From: Beta vulgaris subsp. vulgaris
Lineage: Eukaryota; Streptophyta; Magnoliopsida; Caryophyllales; Amaranthaceae
Assembly (NCBI RefSeq): GCF_026745355.1
Contig: NC_079207.1
Span: forward strand, 35,252,002 to 35,316,001
DNA length: 64,000 nt
Direction of reading: 5' to 3'
The position numbers and the translations under genes were made by a program. The notes beneath the pieces are model-generated. The model was not told the origin of the DNA and did not search any database. It saw only the letters and a program-made list of their open reading frames with translations. Below, one piece after another: positions 11,104 through 24,018 of the stretch (the first letter of the stretch is position 1; each line of letters begins with the position of its first letter).

Positions 11104-13590
11104 CTAATGCCATGTCAACTCACTCCTCACATTTGTAAAAGTTCCACAACCTTGGTGCAACACAAGAGGCAAATATGAAAAGTACACTAGTCCATCTCCC
11201 GTATTTCTTCAATTGGCCCATAATAATTGTTGTTAGCAAGTACAGGCGACTTATCCTTCGAGCTTGCGTATTGTGTAGATGACGCCACAAGTGACAACTA
11301 CTATTTTGTTGCGATGTCGACTTCAGATCTTGACGTATATCCATTAATATCATAACCCTTAGAAGAGCGTACATCTTCATGAGAACGAAATGCTAACCAC
11401 TTGACTGTTTCAGAAATACTTTCATCCAAATCATTCACTTCTTGCTTTTAGACCAATTAATGAATGTATTTTTAAGCATTTGTGTCAATGTTCTTATTCC
11501 TCTTCCAGTGTTGCTAACATGCAATTCTATCATATGTTCATATAAATAAGGATGGACAGCTGATACGTGATGTAACACAAATAATTAAGTGAGCTTGTGT
11601 ACGCTTCTCTACAGAAGGTGAGATAAATTTAGAACCAATTGTATCCTTACCCTCAAGTCTGCCCTCTTGTTGAGATGGGGAAACTCCAACAGGATCAACA
11701 CTAGCAAAATATTCAGCCACAATATTACTGACTTCTTCACCCACAATCACTTGAATTATACTACCTTCTGGTTGTACAGGATTTCGAACTTTATCCTTCA
11801 AAGTACGCATATATCGCTCAAAAGGATAGCACCACCGCAAAAACCCTATACCACATAACATAATTTCACAAAATAAATGGACAATGAGATGGACCATAAT
11901 GTCAAAAAATGCAGGGAGGAAAAACATCTCAAATTTATGTGGAGTTCCAACTACTCTGGCCTGCAAGGAATCGAGGGTCGACGGATCTAGGACTTTGCGG
12001 CATATTATATGGAAAAATGAACAAAGTTCTGTAATTGTGTGCCTTACATGCTTGGAAGTATCCCATGAATTGCAATCGGTAAGAATACTTGCATCATGAC
12101 AATCGTGAGATTTCATACTCGATAACTTCAACTCACCATTTAAGGTAACAAATCGCTTCATATTCGATGAGTAGCCAATTGGAACCTTAATTCCATACAA
12201 CGACTCACAAAAAATATATTTCTCTTCTCTTGACATCGTGTAGCAAGCCGGTGGCAAATATTCCACCTTATGTTTTCTTTTTCGAGTTTCCTTATCAACC
12301 TTTTCCTCCACTATTGTCTTCTCCTTTCGTCCCTTTTCTGAGCGCACAACACTTTTGTCTTTCCCAGGATATTCATAAGTGCCACAAGAATAGCTTCAGA
12401 AACATTCTTCTTCATGTGCATGACATCCAAACAATGTCTGACATGTAGATCTTTCCAATATGGGAGTTTATATAATCCTGTAGGTCCATCAACCTCACTC
12501 GCAAGTTTACCAAAGATTGTTTCAATGCCCTTAACCTGATTATAAAATTCAATACCAGTTAATGGTCTACGATCGAGCAACTTCCTCTTCAATTGTCCCA
12601 TTGAATGCGTACTTCTTAAACCGTTAGGGATGGTCGCGTCTAAGGAGCCTTCGTGTGCGCATATAGACATGTTTACAGCCCTTAAGGTGTATAGACTTCA
12701 TGTCATCTACATAAATTGGGCAGGGTTGTTTTCCTCTAGTCTTATACCTAGATAAAAGTTCCCATAAGCTGGATAATCATTCATAGTACATAAAAGCATG
12801 GCACACAGAGTGAGCATCTAATTAGCATTGGCATCAAATACTAACACCCCTTCGTTCCACATCTTCTGTAAATCTTTAATAAGCAGTTACAGGTATACAT
12901 CTACGTCATTTCCAGGTTTGTTTCGGCTCTGATAAAAGAAGCGACAACATGATGTTTCATGCACAATCGTTAGGACAAGCATGTATTCGCTCATACTCTA
13001 AATTGAAACGACACATGAGTTTCTTAGCATAATAGGACGATGTTGGTAGTTCATTTCCATCACGGAGCATATCAGCTAAAACTTCCAACAACGATGTGAA
13101 ACTAGAGTCCGTCCAACCAGCTTTCGACTTAATGTTAAAGAGTGTTATCACGGCGGAATGTTTGGTGTACTTTGTACAACCTGGATACAACGACTTAGAC
13201 CCGATTCATTCACATACTCATCATCCCAATTCTCATCCCCGACCTCATCTACGAGCTCTAAATCCTTCTTTTCTTCACATACATCGCTTAGTACTCTAGA
13301 GCTTCCTATATACTTCCCCTCCTCACCATGTGAAACTCATACGTGATATTGAGGCCTAAACCCACGGCGAAAGACATGCTCCCTAAGCAAATGTATACTA
13401 CTAAGGTTTCTCACATTTCCACAATCGATACAAGGACAATAAAAGTCGACTGCTCTAGAGGATGTTTGATATTGTAATGTGGGTTTACAGAATTCTGAGA
13501 CCCCATTCACAAACTGAATCATTTCACGACTACTATACATCCAAGTACAATCCATCCCATTGAAGAAGACCTCTAACAATTAAATACAAC
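11104..13590 (-). pseudogene. Decayed CACTA (En/Spm) TNP2-type transposase
   Basis: Read from right to left. At 13579-13337 lies a transposase-associated domain, MDCTWMYSSREMIQFVNGV then CPCIDCGN and LREHVFRRGF. At 13190-12957 a TNP2 segment, GWTDSSFTSLLEVLADML. At 12670-12311 the TNP2 core, FYNQVKGIETIFGK then WKDLHVRHCLDVMHMKKNV. At 12347-11538 a DUF4218-type region, MKSHDCHD, MVHLIVHLFCEI, CYPFERYMRTLK. Around 11230-11170 a further piece, NNYYGPIEEIREMD, looks like the DUF4216 region. Frames break at each step by stops or indels, so no transposase is made. These proteins cut CACTA ends. No matching CACTA termini were found around it, so its boundaries are unknown. Confidence 0.8.
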
Positions 13591-13599
13591 CAATAATTA

Positions 13600-14250
13600 T
13601 AATGTATCAATCATTATTTAATTACATAGACATGCAACAAAGTCACATATTCAAATTACACAGAGACGCATGCAATCTAAGATAGTGACATGTTCAAATG
13701 TAAGCATGCAGCCGAAGGTCTTTAGCACTCCAACCTAACCAATCATTGGACGTCTAATCTCACTAGTGAATATATGCCAACTTTTCAATTGTAAGGAAAA
13801 TCGGCAGCATTTCCTTATAGTTCTCCAAGTACACAATGTTGGTAATTACTTATCTATATATGTGCCCTAGAGAACAATATAGAGAAACGATAAGCCAAGA
13901 CTTCCCTCAGAATTGAAAATAAGACACACATTCACTACCTAAGTTGGATCTAGGCATATGATGATGATTCATAGCTAAATTTCATTATTTTCATACAATC
14001 TCATATCAAGAAACATTCATACATTATAAAAAAAAAATACATATATACATCATTAAATTACCATAACTTAATCAAATCAAACAAAAAAATAAGGAAATTA
14101 AAATAGTTACCTCTTAACACCAATGACGAGAAATGAAGAGAGAAGAGATAGAACTTTATTTGCCTTTGCTTAGTCTCTTTTTCCTACAATTAACAAAATT
14201 CACATTGCACATTGATCACATAATATCAATTAATCACATAATACAACCCT
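13600..14250. other. AT-rich spacer, no gene seen
   Basis: Mostly AT-rich with A runs near 14027 and 14080. It may still belong to the CACTA element whose transposase lies to the left, since no terminus was identified. No coding region supported. Confidence 0.3.
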
Positions 14251-14259
14251 CTCAAACCC

Positions 14260-14520
14260 TCCCCCACCACCTTCCAAGCATCCCCGACCCTTCCCCATCA
14301 CCTACCCAGCATCCCCAACCATCCCCCATCACCTTCCCAGCATCCCCAACCCTCCCCCATCACCTTCCTAGCATCCCCAGCTCTTCCCTACCACCTGCCA
14401 AGCATCCCCAACTCTCCCCATCCCCTTCCCAACATCCCTGAACCACCCCCACCCCCAACCCTCCCTACCCCCTGCCCACCCTCCCAACTCGCCCCCACCC
14501 CCTTGCCACCCTCCCCTGGC
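14260..14520. repeat. C-rich minisatellite, about 32-bp unit
   Basis: The words CATCCCCAACC and CCCATCACCTTCCCAG recur about every 32 bp for five to six units, then degrade into C-runs. The Pro/Ser-rich open frame over it (14133-14441) is a product of composition, not a supported gene. Confidence 0.6.
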
Positions 14521-14926
14521 CTCCCCAATTAAACGAACTTATTCACTCATACCTTAAATCAAGTAAACGAAACTCACTTGCGATAATGTTATAATCAAAA
14601 ATGAACTTGCTCCAAACATTTTTAGTTCATTATTGTTCCAAAATTTCACTTGCATTAATGTTTTGGAAAGTAAAAGAAAATCAAAAAGAGGAGAAAGAGT
14701 GAGAGAGGAGAATTATGGGAAGAGGAGGAGAGGAGAGAGTGAGAAGGTGGCGTCTAATTTGAAAATAGCTTCCTAAGGAGCACGATCATCATATCTAATA
14801 GGATTTCATGAAGCCATTAGAAAAATCAAGCTAAAAAGTATTCAACCTACAATGTGTAAGCCACAGCAGAAAGATACACACCATTGCCTAAACATGATTT
14901 CTATCACCAGCGAATTTGCACATTCG

Positions 14927-15117
14927 AAGTTTCCTAAACACATTTCTAGGCTCCAAACTTAGAAATTATGCTAAAAATAACTTAATTCTAAGATTCATGA
15001 TCTAAGAATTATCAAAGCATCAAAAGTTCCCTAAACATGTTTCTAGGTTCCAAGCTTTGAAAATACGCTAATCCTAAATTAATTCTAAGATTCATTATCT
15101 AAGAATTATCAAAGTAG
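14927..15117. repeat. Tandem duplication, about 94-bp unit
   Basis: Two adjacent copies share TTTCTAGG(C/T)TCCAA, TTAATTCTAAGATTCAT and ATCTAAGAATTATCAAAG with scattered changes. It lies just upstream of the 15-residue repeat locus and may be its 5' flank. Confidence 0.6.
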
Positions 15118-15137
15118 AAAAATTAATGTGAACTCTC

Positions 15138-15511
15138 ATGGAACGAGTTTACACTTGCAAAAAAAGCACAAACAAGAATCGTCGGAGCCTCGCCACAAAA
15201 GTTACCGGAGCTCACAGAAGCCTACTAGAACCGGTGGGTGCGTCCAAATCTGGTCCGAACAACCAATCATTTTCGTCAGGCGGAGGACGACCGTTAGGTT
15301 TGTGCACCATTATGAATAGAAAGGCGCAGTACAACAGTAGGTTTGGGGACTATTATGAACAGAAAGGCGGAGGACAATCGTCAGGTGTCCGACCATCACC
15401 GACCAGAAAGGTAGAATCGTCAGGTCCGTAAACCATTATAAACAGAAAGCCGAAAGACAATTGTCAGGTTTCCAGACCATCACTAACCGGAAAAGCGGAG
15501 GACATTTAGCA
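15138..15511 (+). pseudogene. 15-residue repeat locus, 5' part (split by retrotransposon)
   Basis: An unrecognised coding-like region. From about 15295 the DNA falls into units of about 45 bp with the words ACCATTATGAACAGAAAG, GCGGAGGACAA and GTCAGGT. The matching 3' part at 29688-29925 reads as clean 15-residue units (see there). In this 5' part frames shift between units, so several reading frames show repeat pieces such as RPSPTRKVESSG. The open frame 15138-15431 starts MERVYTCKKS. The chromovirus at 15512 interrupts a unit: the bases before it (GCGGAGGACA) are the usual mid-unit word. I do not recognise the family and give no function. Confidence 0.45.
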
Positions 15512-17534
15512 TGTAATACTCCGTATTTTTTCGTAAGTTATTAGTTATATTTTTTAAAAGGTTTTTTATACTAAAAACGCTTTTATTAATTATTAAGGTT
15601 TTAAATAGGCTTTTGTATTAAATTATGGGATTTTCAAATAAATTCTAGCCCAAATTATATATGGGGCCTAAGTTTACAACTTGTAATCCAAGCAGTTAGA
15701 AGATATTTTTAAAAAGAAATTTCAAAAAGGATTTATAAAAGGTTTATAAAAGAAAAAAGAAAAAAGAAAAAAAAATTAAATCACTTTATCAAACTCACGC
15801 ACAGCGTGGACTAAGAGTTGTGATAACTTGGTTGTTTTTATATCTTTTCGGTTAATTTGTTAATTGGTTTATTTATCATTTGGTTAATTAGCATCTAGAC
15901 TATTTATCTTGTGGAATATTCCTCTATTCTAGCTATATTATCATAAAAGATAGTTTATCCTTCCTAAAGTAATTATCTTTTCTCAAAAATCAATCTTTTA
16001 GTTCCTATTCCTATTCTTATCCTATTTACCCAACTAGTATAAATAGGGGTCTCCACCCACCATATTATTCACACCAAATTTGAGGAATAAATCTCTTTTC
16101 TCAAGTTTAAACTCTCTCTCCCTCTTAGCCTACCTTCTCTATTTTTCCTCCCTAGTAGTTATTATTTTTAAAGGTGCGTGTATATGTAGATTTTTAAATA
16201 TTATTCTGCCTATATAGTATCATGTGTATAGGGTTATTGTTTGCATTGAAAATTATGCTTCGTGAGTTGTTTACAATTTGGTTGAAGGTTGATAAACGGT
16301 CGAAAATAGATTGGTATTGTAATACATGTTTATTGGAGAATACTAATATTTACTAACTATACATATGCCGACTTTATTTCGTCCACCATGCATGTTGCGG
16401 TGTTAGGGTCATTCACTAGCATGGTCTTGTTGATAAACTTACCATAGGTGTTGGTATATTAGTTGATCCACTAATGAATTGTCTTATATATTGTTGTTTA
16501 CTGCTTGGTATTTTTGGTTTCCACTAAACGTTAGAATCACTAGGTTGTTATAGTAATGATTGACTTTGCTAAATGAAGAGATAAGTTTTCATTACTAAAT
16601 TCACTAAGTTATTACTGCATGTATCCTTATGTATGAAGTTGCAAGGGTATTATTTGTGTTAACTTCTATTACGATTAAGTTTATAAGTATTATTATATTT
16701 ATAAAGAAAGATTATTTTCAAGGATTATTTGATATAAGCAAGTTATTAATATTATGTCTTTTAAGTGGCAAAAGTTTTATAAAGAATTACTATTCTTATA
16801 AAGGAGGATTATTCCGAAAGATTTTTTAGTTATATGATCTTTTATGATCACAATTTATAAAGAGGCCACGGCTTGTTATTTACTAACAAGAACGTAGCTA
16901 TTATATTTTACCCATGTACTTTTTGTATAAGTCAATGTGGACAAGGTAGTTCCCTTCGTAATAGACTCATAAAGGAATACTAAACTTGGGGGGATGCACA
17001 CTTTAGGAAAGGTACCTAGGCAAGGAAAAGGTTTTTATTAAAGTTATATACGTTATATTATACAAGTATCCAAGGAATTTATACAAGTTATTTCAAGTAT
17101 CAAGGAAGGTTTATATAAATATTTTGAATGTTTAGTAAAGTGTTTAAATTTCCGCATATACATGTACTCAGTATTTTACTGACACGCATTTTGTTTTGTT
17201 TGTTTTATGGCTTTGTCCCTGTGATGATCCTTTTGGTGAGCAGATTTTTCAGGTTGATTGATGCATACTACATATGGGGAGCTAGTGAGGAGTACTAGAT
17301 AGCTTAGTTTAGTAGTCATTAGTTTTATATTTCCCTTTGTCTTAGTTGAAACAATAAATTTTTATTTATCAATAAAGAGAAGTTATTTTTATTAATTCCG
17401 TTGCATTGTTAATTTAGTAGTTAGTAGTTTTAGCCTTTAACGTTATCACGTGGCGATAATACTCTCAAGTTTCTCAAGTGTTTTATATTAAAATATATTC
17501 TTCAAAAATAGAGAGAAATTTGGGGGGTGTTACA
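15512..17534 (+). repeat. 5' LTR of chromovirus
   Basis: 2023 bp, TG...CA ends. Very similar to the 3' LTR; most differences noticed are 1-3 nt indels. Candidate promoter region around ACTAGTATAAATAGGGGTC (near 16034), where TATAAATA is the likely TATA box, followed by a CT-rich leader. Confidence 0.92.
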
Positions 17535-17537
17535 AAG

Positions 17538-17549
17538 TGATATCAGAGC
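17538..17549 (+). other. Primer binding site (initiator Met tRNA type)
   Basis: TGATATCAGAGC lies 3 nt after the 5' LTR and differs by one base from TGGTATCAGAGC, the usual plant primer site complementary to the 3' end of initiator methionine tRNA. Confidence 0.85.
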
Positions 17550-18236
17550 TTTTAGGTTTATTAATGAGAGTTTGGGTAGATTTAGGAAGAGCATATAAGT
17601 TAGAGTTTCGCATTTTAGTGCATAAATTTTTTTTGTTTTTTGCATTTTATTTGCATAAATAAAGTTATATGCATTTTATTTGCATAAATAAAGTTATATT
17701 TCCAAATATAAATATTTTCCAATTTATTTATTTTGAAGAAAGGAATAAGTGTGTGGCTTTATTTTTCTGAGGAAAGTTCTGGCTAAGGAAAGACTTGGTA
17801 CTTAAGTTGGCCGCTTGTGCCGCACCTCTCTTTCCTGGGAACTCCCCGATTAATTTTCCATACACGAAAAACCTAGTATTCGAAATAAAAACTTATTATA
17901 ATACTTAAATTTTTGAAAAATACAAATAGTTTGAAATTTTTCTTTGTTTCTTATTTACAATCAGATTATTTTCTTGAATAATTGTATGACATTATGTCTA
18001 GCAAAATATGAAAATATTATTAATTTTCATAAGGAAGGAGATTTTTTTTAGTAGCTTCAATAATTAGTAGTTCTGTAATTAGACTACTACTCCTTATAAA
18101 GGTTAGCATTCCTTTTCAAGGATTAATAAATAAAAGTCTAGTTTGTTCTTTTTATGTTATGTGCAATTTGTCAATCATGTATGAATCATGATTGTTGTAT
18201 GAATTACAAATTTAGTAGGATCACTTAATAAGTAGT

Positions 18237-19292
18237 TTGTTTCTTACCCATGAAGAAATGGCCAGTAGACGCGGAAGTAGATCCAAAACTCGAGCAACTC
18301 TTAAGGAGTTGACCTCTCTGACCAAGAATTTGGCTAAGGCTATGACTTCTCAACTGAACCGTCAACAAGAGTCTGACCTAGCTGGCGAGGTGTTTAAGAA
18401 AGTAGCCTCTAGGAATCCACGTCTTTGATGGAAAGAGGACCCAGCCAGTCTTGAGAACTGGATTAGAGAGTTTGATAAACTGTTTACTGCTTTTAGGTGT
18501 GATGATGAGTTGAAATCAACAATGCTACATACTATCTAAGAGAGGAAGCTGATTTAATATGGTCCCAAAGGAAGGAGTCTTTAGCGACTCAAGAGGATTT
18601 TGGGTGGGAGCAATTTAAGGAAGCTTTGAGAACCAAGTTTTACCCACCTCATTTAAGGAAAAAGAAGTGCCTAGAGTTTACCAACCTAAGGATGGGGACC
18701 ATGACTGTCAATGAGTACTAGCTACTCTAAGTTCATAGAGTTAATGAGGTTTGCACCTGAAATGGTTCCAACTGAAGTTTTGAAGGCTCAACGATTTGAG
18801 CAAGGGTTGACCTTGTCCATTCAAGGGAAATTGGGAGGGGCTAACTTTAATAGCCTTGAGGAAGTGTATGGGAGAGCTGCCCATCTATTTGGGATCAAGG
18901 GAAGAGAGTTGGAAGTGAACCCTGGAGATAAAAGGAAGGGGTCTAGTAATGGCTTTCAAGGTGGAGATAAGCGTCAAAAGATTAATGGAGGATTCAAGTA
19001 AGGAAAGGATGATAAGAGTAATGGGAATAACAACAACCGTAGTCAATCTGAAAATGAAAAGTCTAAGAGAGTCTACTACTGCAAAAGATGTCCAAGAAAT
19101 CACCCAGGAAGAGACTGTGAAGGAAATCTGGTAACTTGTAGGATCTGTAGCAAGTTAGGCCATAGAGAATATGAGTGCTTCCAGAAAGACTCAGCATCAG
19201 CAAATCCTAAGCCGACCCAGAATCAGGGAGGTAATGGGAACAAAGGACTCCAACAGCAAGTGGTGACCCATAATCGTGTTCCTCCTAAGAAT
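18237..19292 (+). pseudogene. Chromovirus gag with zinc knuckle (broken)
   Basis: The capsid precursor part. Open frame 18237-18428 (MASRRGSRSKT, then KKVASRNPRL) ends in a TGA where DG of a typical gag would follow. Translation beyond gives WKEDPASLENWIREFDKLF and then a TAA near 18538. A second piece at 18711-19001 has ELMRFAPEMVP and a Gly/Lys-rich tail. A CCHC knuckle follows in another frame near 19136-19180: CRICSKLGHREYECF. At least two stops and two frame changes separate these, so no gag is made. The 3' end is cut at 19292 by the CACTA insertion, and the reading resumes at 24019 as MNGNGVDNQ. Confidence 0.85.
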
Positions 19293-19914
19293 CACTACTA
19301 CAAAAATGGCCAAAGAGACTACTTATAGGAGACCGGTTGAGGTTACTAACACATTTCTTAAATATAGGAAACCATTTATTATCTAAAACCGGTCTCTTAA
19401 GTTTAAGTATTTGACTAATAAAAAAAGTTGTTGTGAAATAAGAGACTGTTTCCAAGTACAATCGGTTTCCTTGATATATTTTATTGTTTTAATTCAATTT
19501 TTTTTCAACATAATACACTATTATACGTATGTATTCTTATTGTGAAGATTTAGGAGACTACTTCTAACTTTAATCGGTTTCCTAAAAATAATAATTTTAA
19601 AATTTAATATTTTTTTAATTAACACTAATGCAGTATAAGTTTTATATATAAAACTATTTACTTTTAAAATTATGCAACAAATATAATGGAGAAAAAAAAC
19701 TACCTCTCCTAATATTATTCTACCTAGAACGTGGTTAATACCTGTCAAAAGAAGAAAAAAAATTACTGCGCCATAACACAACTTGCACCATAGCTACAAC
19801 AATCTCAGACCATCCCTACAACCACCACTCCTCATAATCCAAATTCTTCCGTCAAAATTCCACCTTTGGCTTCGTAAAATTCATAATCAGGGCTCTAACG
19901 TTGTTCAATTCATC

Positions 19915-20215
19915 AAGCTGTGATTCTCGTCAGTTCTTTTGGTCAATTCTTCTGGAATTTGTGATTGTTTTCGTTAATTTGTGATTCATTTGCGAAGAAA
20001 AGAGATTTTCGAGAAAGTATAAAATTGGTGCACTTGTAAAGGTAATTCGAGCAATTTTTTTGTCTGGTAAGCAAGCTTTTCATTGTTATATTCGTCTATT
20101 TGTGATTCTGGCCAATTCTTTTCATCAATTCTTCTGGAATTTGTGATTATTTTCGTCAATTTGTGATTCTTTTGGGAAGAAAAGAGATTTTCGAAAAAGT
20201 ATAAAATTGGAGTAC
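19915..20215. repeat. Tandem duplication inside CACTA element 1
   Basis: Two copies about 184 bp apart share CAATTCTTCTGGAATTTGTG, AAGAAAAGAGATTTTCGA and AAGTATAAAATTGG. Both lie in what looks like a 5' leader region. Confidence 0.7.
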
Positions 20216-23200
20216 TTCATAGTTAAGGTTTATGTTTTTTAGAGCTTTCATGTGAAGTCCTTTCAGAATGTTTTGATTACCGATTGCTGATTGATGAATT
20301 AGTTTGGGATGTTGATGATAAAAAAGGACAAATTTTTATCAGATATTGAGGGGAAATTTGGTTGTTTGAAGTTCGATTCTGAAATAGGCTGAAATTCTGG
20401 GGAAAAATATAGAATTTAGTTAGAAGGAGAAGTTACTTTGATCATTTTTACCAACATTAACCTAAATGTTAGATTGCATTGTGATTGTGCATTTGATTTG
20501 TGAAGTGGGTATACTTGAGAAAGGCAATTGTAAGAGAATTCTTATGCCAGTCATTGAAGGATGTGTAGGATTTTTCATTGTTACAAGAGATTTTGTTGTT
20601 ACATACAGAATTTGGGCCTCCTTTTGTATAGATTGAGCTGTGTAAATCGGCCTTCTTTCGAGATTGGTTCAGCGAATTGTAACAGGGTCATAAATCAGGG
20701 GGATGATAAGATCCATTTCATCACTGTGATTCAAGAGTCAGATTTTTTTTTTTAAAAAAATTATAGCTTAACATATACTTCATCACTGTGATTCCAATTT
20801 GTTAGAATGAAGACTGAATATGCATGCCTTTTCTGTAGATAACCCGGAGTCGAAAGAAGAGAAATCTTGAAGACCTAAGATGCTTTTCATTTCAATTTCA
20901 TACATTACACCCTCTTTAGTCCTTTATATAGCTGACCCCCTCAGTATTTCAATGACAGTAACTGATTACAATGGAACTGAAATACCGACGGAGTGAAGGC
21001 GTGCAAAACTGTGTTCGGATTGTTAAGCATTAACGGAGGTAAATTCAATTGTTGGAAATATTCTTTCTTAAGGTTCTGTAATATTTCACTAATACACACT
21101 AAAAATCTGTCTATAAAACACTTGCTTAGATTTCCAGGTTGAGTTAGTGTTCTCTATCTTGATGCCGGGGGGAATGTTTTTGAGTTAATAAAATAAAGCA
21201 TAGGATTGTCCAAGAATATGTATCAATATGTACGATTCAAGATTATTTACTGGCTGCTAGCATAGTTGCCATATATCCTGGCCATTTATTAATGTTGGAG
21301 AAAATGTGTAAAGATTTGCTTCTCGGTCCATGAACATAAGGCTTCTGTATCTCCAGTTCATGTAACTTGTGAGCTTTACCCTTATCTTTCAAATTAACCA
21401 TGAAAAGTAATATATGCACTTCAATTCAGTCTTCAACAATTTTGCATAGCTCACACCAATCTACTACTCCGTTCATGGCCAGTTTACAAATCACTTTCTT
21501 TTAATGATTTGATCATTGATTAACAGAGCTGCTTATGATATAGTCACTGTAATTGCTTATCTGTGGATACTGTTGCTATCTTTTTCTGCAGTTCTGCATA
21601 CAATTATAGTAAATGTGATATATAAATGGGGTGAATGGATGGTCATAAAAGAGCTTTAGCGTCTTTCTCTGTCAATATGATGGAGTTTGCATTTGCAGGC
21701 CTTGGGTTTATAAAAACCCTGGTGTATATACCTTTATTGACGACTTTTTGACTCTTCTATACATTTCTGTTTCCAATGTTTCCTTAAGGTGTAACCAAAC
21801 TCATAAATATAGGTTTTTGATTGTAAAGGGATGTTAATTATGTATGTATATTATGATTTAGGATTTGTTTAAATTTCTTTATATCAAGGATACAAGTAGC
21901 TGTAAATCGAGAGTTGTTTTTGTTTCCATTTGAGCTATATGCCATGAGAACTAGCTAAGATTGTAGGAGCCTTTTATCAGTACACTTGGTACTGCAGTGT
22001 ATGTGTGAATATGTTGAGTATGTCTTCATTCTGTACCTGAAATGCTCTTGGAAGTGTGTTGCAAAAGCAAGGAAAATATCCTACTTTCCAATTTACATTT
22101 TCATATACATTGAATCAACGAAAATATTTGGCATTTGAGGAAGTAATTTGTTATTGTAAAATAGGCAAATTCAGGTAAAATCTTTTGGAAATGTTTAGAT
22201 GGAAAATGGGAGTAGAGTACCTAATTGCGATATGTCCATATAGTTTGAATTGATCAATAGCATTCAATAGTGTCAACTGCTGACTTACTTCTGCACTTCT
22301 ATAGTTCTATACAATATCCACTGATAAGCAATTACAGTGGAGTCTTAGCCATGTTTTACATTCCATAAGAATACTTCATCAAAAATCTTCTGAAAACTTC
22401 TACGTTAGACCGTTAGTAAGAGATAGAAGCAGAGAGTAAACACAGAAATTTAAGTGGCAAATAGCTTAGGCACCAAAAAGTTTCAGTCCAAGTAACCACA
22501 ATTGTTCAGTGACATACTTTATATCTTTTTTTATCTTGTAATAAGCTGATGCTCATTCAGCTATATGTGCCTTTACATGGTATCTTTACGAGCTCCTAGT
22601 TTTGGTGGATGATTTTGTGGAATGTAGACGTGAATGACATCTACTTTTATTTGTCTTTTTGGTTGAAATGACCCTAGCTTTTTCGTTCCATGTGAGCTCT
22701 ATGAGCCAAGAATGGTATACTATACATTCTGCTGGATTTTGTGGATATTCTAGATAAAATATATACATTGGACATAATATAGTTTGTTTAGTATATTGGT
22801 CTACAGGGAGTCATAAAAGACAATGATGCATTATAAAAATGATCATACGTCTGTCACTTAAAACAGAGATGATGATTCTCTCTGAATCTGGGACCTCAAT
22901 ATATGTACAAGGAGACCATTTTAGCTCTTAGAAGTAGTTTTTTTCGTGCTTGTTTTATGTTATGTCTCCCCTTGCTTGTTTGATTTTACAATTGATGAGA
23001 TCACCATTTCTTCATAGTTGGTGAACTGTTAGCCTTCTGAATCGAGGTTTCCGAAATTTGTCAGTAAAGGATACCTAAGATGTTGCTTATCTGTTTAACT
23101 TAATTTACATCTCCAAAATCCAAATTCTATCTTTCTTCTTTCTTTTGCTTGATGTTGCTGCTTCAGGGCTTTAGTGAATTGCACTTAGCTTTCTTTTTTT

Positions 23201-23305
23201 TTTTTTCCTTGAACTACTTTAATGCTTTATCCTACTTAATGTTCATTCTAATAAAATACATATTTGTACTCATTCTAATTATAATTATCTGAAATTATTT
23301 TGTAG

Positions 23306-23410
23306 TACTTTCCAGGGATTCCTAGCACTTATTCCCAAGAGATGATTGACGAGTTAAGAGATATGTGGGTGGATTATTTAAACAATCAAACACAAGACGA
23401 TGGAGATTGA
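23306..23410 (+). pseudogene. Possible final exon, Ulp1/C48-like tail, in CACTA element 1
   Basis: After a strong acceptor (TTATTTTGTAG) a 34-codon open stretch ends in TGA. It holds YSQEMIDELRDMWVDYL, which resembles the C-terminus of Ulp1-like (peptidase C48) proteins often carried by plant CACTA and Mutator elements, where a Gln/Asp-x-(I/L)-x-x-(I/L)-R-x-x-W pattern occurs. The catalytic region was not located in the element, so this would be a remnant. The family call is inference from a short match. Confidence 0.3.
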
Positions 23411-24018
23411 AGACGACGGTCAAGTTTGAATTGTACATATTATTTAATTATTTTCGAATTTTAGTTTTAGTAGCTAGCATTGGATTATAGAAATTTTATT
23501 TTAAGACATTATTAGAAGAAATTGATGTTTTGAATAAAATTGATTTTGTATATAAATTAAATGTAGCAAATATTTTTTTTGACATGATGAATAAAGCCAG
23601 CAAGAATTTATATTTCATAATATTGTTGTGGCTATTTATAAATTGTTATACAAACCTGTCAAAAAAGAAAATTGGTTTATTAGAAAAAAAAAGCGTATAT
23701 ACGAAGAGCCACAGGATAATGTATGTATTGTAACATTTTACTAAACCAAAGAAACCGGTTGTGATCAACAAATGGTTTCAAAGGGTAAGGCAAGGAGACC
23801 GGTTTTTAATGTTAAATGGTCTCCTAACCTCTTTATATATTATATTTATACTTATCTAAGAGACTGGTTTTACCTGTCAACTGGTCTCCTAAATAAACAA
23901 GGAAACCAGGCATTATAACCGGTCTCTTGGCCTAGGACACCTATGAGATGGAGATGTGTTATAGTCCGGTTTCCTAGGCCATTTTCAACCGGTTTCCTAG
24001 GCCTTTTTTGTAGTAGTG

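Larger units (their letters stand above)
19293..24018. mobile_element. CACTA element 1, non-autonomous, 4.7 kb
   Basis: Ends CACTACTACAAAAA at 19293 and TTTTTTGTAGTAGTG at 24018; the 3-bp target duplication is AAT on both sides (19290-19292 and 24019-24021). Subterminal regions carry many copies of ACCGGTTTCCT or AGGAGACCGGTT in both orientations, the sites to which CACTA transposase would bind. The inside lacks a TNP2 transposase, so movement needs a helper. It contains a 184-bp tandem duplication around 19930-20210 and a possible last exon at 23306-23410. It sits inside the chromovirus between gag and protease, so it is younger than that element. Confidence 0.93.

Noticed and set aside
14133..14441. 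Pro/Ser-rich open frame
   Set aside because: Arises from a C-rich minisatellite; no signal or domain supports a protein.
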